DNA of 64,000 nt from Chrysogorgia sp. JL179-B06 (Eukaryota; Cnidaria; Anthozoa; Scleralcyonacea; Chrysogorgiidae): positions 2,040,001 to 2,104,000 of the forward strand of contig JAYKKM010000339.1 in NCBI GenBank assembly GCA_035772405.1, written 5' to 3'. A program made the translations under genes and the position numbers. Under the pieces are notes generated by a model. That model was not told where the DNA came from and did not search any database. It saw only the letters and a list, made by a program, of their open reading frames with translations. Each line of letters starts with the position of its first letter. The first letter of the stretch is position 1. Shown piece after piece: positions 58,466 to 64,000 of the stretch.

Positions 58466-58589
58466 GAACATTGAAATTATTTAATGTGTAATATTTTTCT
58501 GACCAAAATGACAATGGTCAACATCAGAAAAGTACTAGAATAATATTCATTATTATATATTCAAACTTCATTCTCGTTCTTGCCAAATA

Positions 58590-58715
58590 ATGGAATACGT
58601 ATGGTCTAACGTTTCCAGCGAAGATCCTTCGTCAGAGAAGGGCCTTCATAGCCTCGGCGAGCCTCGGTCCTTCGCTCGAAACGTTAGTCGGTTAGATCAT
58701 ACGTATTCCGTTATC
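58590..58715. repeat. Palindromic Penelope-type end module
   Basis: GGAATACGTATGGTCTAACG and AGATCATACGTATTCCG are inverted. Between them are AGCGAAGATCCTTCGTCAGAG and GGTCCTTCGCTCGAAACG. Confidence 0.75.
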
Positions 58716-58719
58716 GTTA

Positions 58720-59490
58720 TTGGGTATTTGGCCGTACACCGCCTTTCTATCTCACGGATTGTTATGTACGTGCTTATAAGACAAAATATTGTTGTATTCG
58801 TTGTGGCGTTCCGTTTGTAAAGCAAACAAAAGCGTTGCAAAAATAGACTGTAAACTTGCGGCGGCGTTCAGCCAGGGCAGACCATAATCGGTGAAGGTGA
58901 TCAGATCAGTCAGACTGAGCATGAAAACCCAGAAGCAGAAGACCCCATTGACAAAAGAGCAATTCCTTCTAGTTTGTCAAAGTTGGTTTAGAACGATTAC
59001 TCGAAGCGCGCCATAGTTTTTACTCGTTGAGATGAAAACAACCTTGATTTCTGGTGTCATATTTCACGTCTAAATTGAAAAGTTACCACTTCCGTCTCAT
59101 TTAATGCGACGGAACTTCGACGTCTAAACCAGGCTCATGATTTGTCAGTGGCGAGCTACCAGTTATTTGCTGATGGCGAAGAAAGAGGTAAATAACTGGT
59201 GGCGAGACACTGTCAAATCATGATATTTTGCGATAGACGAATTCAATAATTGATTTATCATTCAATAATAAAGATTTATCACTTGTTCTTGCCTCCAAAA
59301 TTCTTTCAATTTCGTCCTCCGACTGCTGAACACATGAAAACAAACAAGGTTGCTAGTGCGCATGCTCAGAAAAGTATTTGCAGCAAAAGGCAAATTTTAC
59401 AATTGCACTTGCTCAGAAAATTATATTTGCGGTCATTTATTTGCAGGTAAAGTAACCAATCAAAATTCAGGATAGAAACGAATGATAATG
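58720..59490. other. Intergenic DNA
   Basis: No gene supported. A short inverted pair occurs at about 59130-59225 (CATGATTTGTCAGTGGCGAG and GGCGAGACACTGTCAAATCATG). Confidence 0.45.
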
Positions 59491-59494
59491 TGAA

Positions 59495-59890
59495 TTATTA
59501 TACCCTCACACAGAATCCACCAATCAATTGTCTCTATTAGCGTCACGTGGCAGCCCAATATTTTACGATGAGGACAGCTACATATTGGGCAGTAACCTTT
59601 GGACTGTTTACGCGGGCTGTTCACGTGCAAGCAAAGCAACGTCACTCGCGTGCCTTTTATCTATAAAATGTAACTATTTCATTGGTTGAAGTACTTTCTC
59701 ACGGAACGTGATGTGTTTTTCGAGTCTTATTATTCTTTTTGATTAAAACACCTATTGGATTCATCTTCGCCCAATATTACAAAATATTTAAGTCTCGACT
59801 GCAATATTAGGCTCGACCTTCGGTCTCGCCCGATATTGAATTCTCGACTTAAATATTTTGTAATATTGGGCTCAGAGGAATCCAATACGT
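59495..59890. mobile_element. Dispersed non-coding element, copy 2
   Basis: Inverse copy of the 18870-19285 element, sharing GCAACGTCACTCGCGTGCC and CACCTATTGGATTCATCTTC. Confidence 0.75.
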
Positions 59891-60059
59891 AATATTATTG
59901 AACGGAACTGTCCAAAAAATTAATTATTGGACGCTGATGACGTCACTACCTCAAAGCGCGCGACAATTACAAAATAACAAAATAGCTTGTAGTAGATTTT
60001 CCTCTGTTGACGAAGACAACGGTGACGATGAAGACAACAGTGCCGACATGTATGATAAA

Positions 60060-60195
60060 ACAATGATTGGATTCGGCTTACAGATGATATCAAGAATTAT
60101 CCAGACCTCTGTCAATGTTATCCACCTTAGCCTTGGGCAGATACCATTGACCTTGGTCTGGATAATTCTTGATATGTTCAGCCTCATCCAATAAT
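60060..60195. repeat. Foldback sequence
   Basis: TCAAGAATTATCCAGACC and GGTCTGGATAATTCTTGA are exact inverses around a roughly 50-bp centre. Confidence 0.8.
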
Positions 60196-60289
60196 TGTTT
60201 ATTATTATGCATTCTCTACTCTGTCTCGATTTTAATTGGCTGTTGGCATACAGCTAATTCGTGACATCAGCTACCTGTGATGTCAATGT

Positions 60290-60875
60290 TCAAAAAGTGT
60301 AGCTATGACATCACAGGCCTTAAAATATATTTTGCAGAGTCGTCTGACAAAATGTCCGATGACTTTGAGTTTGGGTCGGACAAAATATCTGATATTGTCG
60401 ATGACTTTGAGTTCAGTTTGGCTCGGAAATTTAAATCTTTGCATGTAGTGATGTACAGTTCATTCTTGACCACGAAATATGCTGTCTCAAACTTTATTTT
60501 TAGTTTTATTCAACGTGGATGGATCCATTTGATTGTGATGTAGCAGTGCCAGCCCGGACACTACATCAGTGTTCGCTTTGTTGGAGGTTTTTGTTAATTT
60601 CTTTGCGCGCTGTTCTATTTCTACTCCATTGGCTTTCAGATAATAGCTTATAAGCCATGGTGTGAGGATGTTGTGGATCGCCACTTATTCTTTGCGTGAT
60701 CTTTTACCGCTGAAACTCGGTAATTCGTCGAACAAAGTTACAGTTCGGTCGTACATTTCACTTGGGTCGGACAGAATGTCCAGCGGTTTCCTCCCTACGT
60801 CGGACAATTTCACGAATGGGTCGGACAATGTCCGTGACCGACCGATATTTTAAGGCCTGCAATGTCATCATTATT
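60290..60875. mobile_element. TIR element with GTCGGACAAAATGTC repeats
   Basis: Ends GACATCACAGGCCTTAAAATA and TATTTTAAGGCCTGCAATGTC are inverted. Several GGTCGGACA(A/G)AATGTC motifs lie inside both ends. A related fragment is at 39740-39845. Confidence 0.65.
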
Positions 60876-61598
60876 CCAATATCTTGTTGCTAGCTTGCTG
60901 TTTGCCAGCTGATTTACGGCGAAAGATTCTTCGCAAAGATTCGCCAACGCATTTCTTTAGCACTTATGCATAATAAAACAATTATTGGATTAGGTTTTCG
61001 CATTATCTATCGATTGACCAGGCGGGACGAAGGCTTCGCATTTGAGAACTCATAATTTAATTATTGAGATACATACTCGCACATGCACAAAAAACGAAGA
61101 CATTCACAAAAATCGAGTTTCAAACTTATAAAGACATTAGAATGACTGGACGATGTCTAATGACGGTGGATGATGGTAGATAAAAATGTCGCTTTACGGT
61201 TGTCACACGCAGGGTTAACAACTTTGACAGTGCAATTAATACGCTTTGCGAGTATTTTTACAACCTAAAACTACTATATTCTGGCTATTTAACATACTTT
61301 GATACAAGAAAAATACGACTTAACGTATACCAATGATTGTTCGTCGTGGCTAGATGGAGTCTGTGTCGACTTCTGGACGATCTTTTTTAGTGTCCGCGAG
61401 AGGTGGTTAGATTGTTACGATCGGACATGCCTGTATGATGAAATACATCAGAACAACTTAGACCCAAACAACTTCCAAAATAACTTAGATCCTAACCCCC
61501 GCCTAATGGTTTTCTAACCCCCCACCTAATGGTTTTCTAATACTAACCTTAATACTATTAAAAGGATCGTCCAGAAGACGACTCAGATCTAGTAACCA
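60876..61598. other. Intergenic DNA
   Basis: Nothing recognised beyond a short repeated AACTTAGA(T/C)CC(T/A)AA motif near 61455-61500. Confidence 0.4.
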
Positions 61599-61606
61599 GC
61601 GCAATG

Positions 61607-62214
61607 CGGGGAAGGCTAAAAGGGATGACTCAAAAGCACCGTTTTTTATTTTTCTGGAGGTTATGGATAGCTACGGTTATAGGGTTCGGTTTATTTATTT
61701 TTTATTTTATTTTTTTTTATCAGCTTTATTGGACATACATATAAAAGGTTACATATTATTATACAGACAAAGAAAATTACAGGGTATACGTCCAATGGGG
61801 CTAGCGCAAACGGGACAACGAGGCCCATGCAGGGCGCCACCCCTAAACTAAACTAGTGAAAACAAACTTATTGACTATACAGAATATATACATATATAAC
61901 TTAGGACTTAAGTACGGTGACAAAGGCAGTCTCTTATGAGCGACCAAGTACATGTCATATCTACACTATGATCTACAGTAAAAGTACTGTTCACCAAGGC
62001 GGTGTATGTCGTGTGCAAAAAGCTTTTAAAAATACTTAGACTGGCAAACTTTTCTGGAGAGGCTATTTTACATATATAGTTCCAAGGCTTTTTTAAGGTT
62101 AGGATCAAGGTTAGGATCAAGGTTAGGATCAGGGTTAGGATTGAGATTAGGGTTAGGATTAGTAGTTCTAAAAAATGTGAAGGTCGTTTTGAGTCATCCC
62201 TTTTAGCCTTCACC
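61607..62214. mobile_element. hAT- or Mutator-like non-autonomous element
   Basis: 28-bp inverted ends (GGGGAAGGCTAAAAGGGATG at left, one mismatch) are flanked by a perfect 8-9 bp duplication, GCGCAATGC (from 61599 and from 62215). Inside are a LINE-tail-like stretch (TTATCAGCTTTATTGGAC..) and degenerate GGTTAGGATCA repeats at 62095-62165. It lies about 50 bp past the tetraspanin stop. Confidence 0.8.
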
Positions 62215-62265
62215 GCGCAATGCATGCATTCCCCTGAGACATCCTTGAAGGTCCCCTGCAATCCC

Positions 62266-63105
62266 TCAATGAGAGTCTCTCCATTTGATGATGCAATTGA
62301 TATCCGAGATCATCCAAAAAGCTAACCGCACAGCGACGACCTGCAGTATCAACAAACAACCAAACACAATAGCAGCATACTTAACACGAGCCATAATCCA
62401 ATTCTCCAGCTCATCTAAACAACCAACAGTATAAACCTTCTCACTCCGTTCATCTTCCTCGAGCCACAACACTCCACCTCCGCACATGCGGTTCATCCTG
62501 TCCTCCTTACAACACGAATAAGGCACCGAACATGCGCTAACGATCCCCTCATTCGAACAGTTATAGTATGGGTTCTTTTGCCAATCTTGGCAGCCCTTCG
62601 AGCCACAACAACCGACCTCTATCTGCACGTAATCGACGACGAACTGTAAATCACGATCATCGTGGTAATCCAAGATGAATTGCTTGAATATCCCGTCGAC
62701 CTTCAGACGCATTTTTGCGCGGTATGCATACAACACGAACACCAGAGTTGCCTCGAGGATGATGATGATGATAATGCACACGTAAAAGAAGCGCAGTAGA
62801 CATTTGTTTTCGCGCAATGCGCCAAGCGCGCCGCAAAACGAGATCACGAACACAACAACCCCGACGGCGAAGAGAATGGCCGCCGGGTCCAAGAAAAGAC
62901 TATCGAATTTCCCGTTTAGTTTATCTTTCTCCTTCAATGCCACGAAGCCTACAGTGCCGAGGAGGACACCGCATAATAGGAATAACATGTTCTTGAAAAA
63001 CATTGTGTATTTGATGCATCTGTTCGTACGAAGCTCATCTGTGGGTGGCGAGCGGGCCGACATGGCGGTGACTTGGAAGGGATGGACTCTGGAAGAACGA
63101 ACCAT
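62266..63105 (-). CDS. TSPAN33: TSPAN33-like tetraspanin (TspanC8 group), single exon
   Basis: 279 codons from the ATG at 63105, chosen for its AAGATGG context; 15 nt upstream and 42 nt downstream lie other in-frame ATGs. Four membrane segments are visible at about 36-56, 75-96, 107-127 and 243-266. The large extracellular loop (about 128-242) has CCG (166-168), DWQKNPYYNC, ACSVPYSCC, MCGGG and a final GC. These match vertebrate TSPAN33 (CSVPYSCC, NTMCGQG), a TspanC8 protein that controls ADAM10 traffic. The loop has nine cysteines; the extra one, in GSKGCQDW, is unusual for the group. Membrane-proximal Cys (NRC, NKCLL) could be palmitoylated. It is intronless over the coding region. TSPAN5/14/17 are the nearest alternatives. 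Confidence 0.85.
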   Translation of the reverse strand: MVRSSRVHPFQVTAMSARSPPTDELRTNRCIKYTMFFKNMLFLLCGVLLGTVGFVALKEKDKLNGKFDSLFLDPAAILFAVGVVVFVISFCGALGALRENKCLLRFFYVCIIIIIILEATLVFVLYAYRAKMRLKVDGIFKQFILDYHDDRDLQFVVDYVQIEVGCCGSKGCQDWQKNPYYNCSNEGIVSACSVPYSCCKEDRMNRMCGGGVLWLEEDERSEKVYTVGCLDELENWIMARVKYAAIVFGCLLILQVVAVRLAFWMISDINCIIKWRDSH

Positions 63106-64000
63106 CTTGTAGATTTTCACCCAATCTTTTCAAGCGTTTAGTAAAACCGATTAGTCTTGGTCGCTAACGTTAAAGTAATATAACGATAGTTCTGTTGGCG
63201 GGTTTTTAAATCAGATGTATTTGTGTCCCCTTGTTCAGTACAACCGATTAGTCTTTGTCGCTTTTTATCGAAACGTTAAACAGTAATAAAGATTGTTGCG
63301 GGCTTTGAAACCAGATCTATTTGTGGTGCTTTGTTATTTGACGGTGGTATTTTGACCTGATGTTCAACTCGTTAAATATCACTCCCTCGTTCAGTGTGAC
63401 CGATTAGTCTTGAGTATTAAGAGTAATGAAGATAGTTGGCGGACTTTGAAACCATACCTAGAGTACTTTTGTTGCTTTGTTATTGACCTGATGTTCAATT
63501 CGTTAAATATTCTCCAACTTCTCCCTCGAGTCGAAGTCTCGGACCACGGTGGTTTGTAACTTTGTAGTAGCTCACGTGTTTTCAGTACAACCTTGTGCAA
63601 GTCTTGCTCGCTTATCGCGGGAAAGAAATCAAGAATTGAAACTGATCTAGTTGTGGCGCTAGGATATTTCCGTCTACAACTCGTTAAATCCTAGCTGACA
63701 GAAAAACGATGTTCTACCAGCAAACGATGTTCCTTTCGATCTCCTTTAAGTACTTGAACTATACTTTTCAGCCAGCTCTTCGCGAAGCCAAACTGTCCAG
63801 TGTCCACTCACCGACTACGCACGTAACCCTTTCGCATGTATAGAGACAGTCAATGCTTTCGCAAAGCTGAAGTGTCTGTTGTAAAGCCTTTTACTGAAGA
63901 CGAGACAGCTGTTTTTGTAATTTGATATAGTGTTGGTAGTCTGTGTTTCCAATGTTAACCTCGCCAATTAATGCCTAACTTCCTTCGTCGTTGACGTGGG
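63106..64000. other. Upstream region of the tetraspanin gene
   Basis: No further gene supported. Three loosely repeated stretches share CCGATTAGTCTT and GACCTGATGTTCAA(C/T)TCG motifs (63144-63160, 63243-63258, 63354-63415, 63485-63505), suggesting local duplication. Confidence 0.5.

Overview
The window is nuclear DNA of an animal. It is AT-rich, with short exons, introns of up to about 10 kb, canonical GT/AG splice sites and very heavy repeat content. The repeats look cnidarian (Penelope-like GIY-YIG fragments, LINE tails, many foldback MITEs, tRNA-type SINEs), so my best guess is an anthozoan, but no single marker proves it. No bacterial, plasmid, CRISPR or rRNA features were seen.

Six protein genes can be supported. 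From left to right: (1) a minus-strand secreted mucin-like gene in eight small exons (90-14370), whose family I do not recognise; (2) a plus-strand stathmin-like gene (16870-20824) in three exons, with a normal stathmin N-terminal region followed by about eight tubulin-binding-type repeats instead of two, and an N-myristoylation signature; (3) a single-exon TSSC4 orthologue (22713-23594, plus); (4) the ciliary kinesin KIF17 in six exons (24992-41606, minus); (5) the ER membrane J-protein DNAJC25 in 14 exons (45784-58362, plus); (6) a single-exon TSPAN33-like tetraspanin (62266-63105, minus). The mucin-like and stathmin genes diverge, TSSC4 and KIF17 converge, and KIF17 and DNAJC25 diverge. Splice phases were checked exon by exon for all multi-exon genes and close exactly. 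KIF17 and stathmin are both microtubule proteins, but nothing else suggests a functional cluster.

The rest is repeats. Large tandem arrays lie at 10.9-12.9 kb (87-bp unit), 29.7-31.6 kb (36-bp unit), 36.6-37.3 kb (6-bp unit), 37.7-38.9 kb (59-bp tRNA-like unit), 39.9-40.9 kb (20-bp unit) and 55.9-57.2 kb (172-bp unit). Several of these fill KIF17 introns. TIR elements include TTAA-flanked piggyBac-like MITEs, hAT-like MITEs, and a 9-bp-TSD Mutator-like element that has captured a RecQ helicase fragment. Penelope-like remnants occur at 3.2 and 54.1-54.7 kb, with related palindromic end modules elsewhere.

The two observations most likely to be new are the eight-repeat, probably myristoylated stathmin and the helicase-carrying Mutator-like element.
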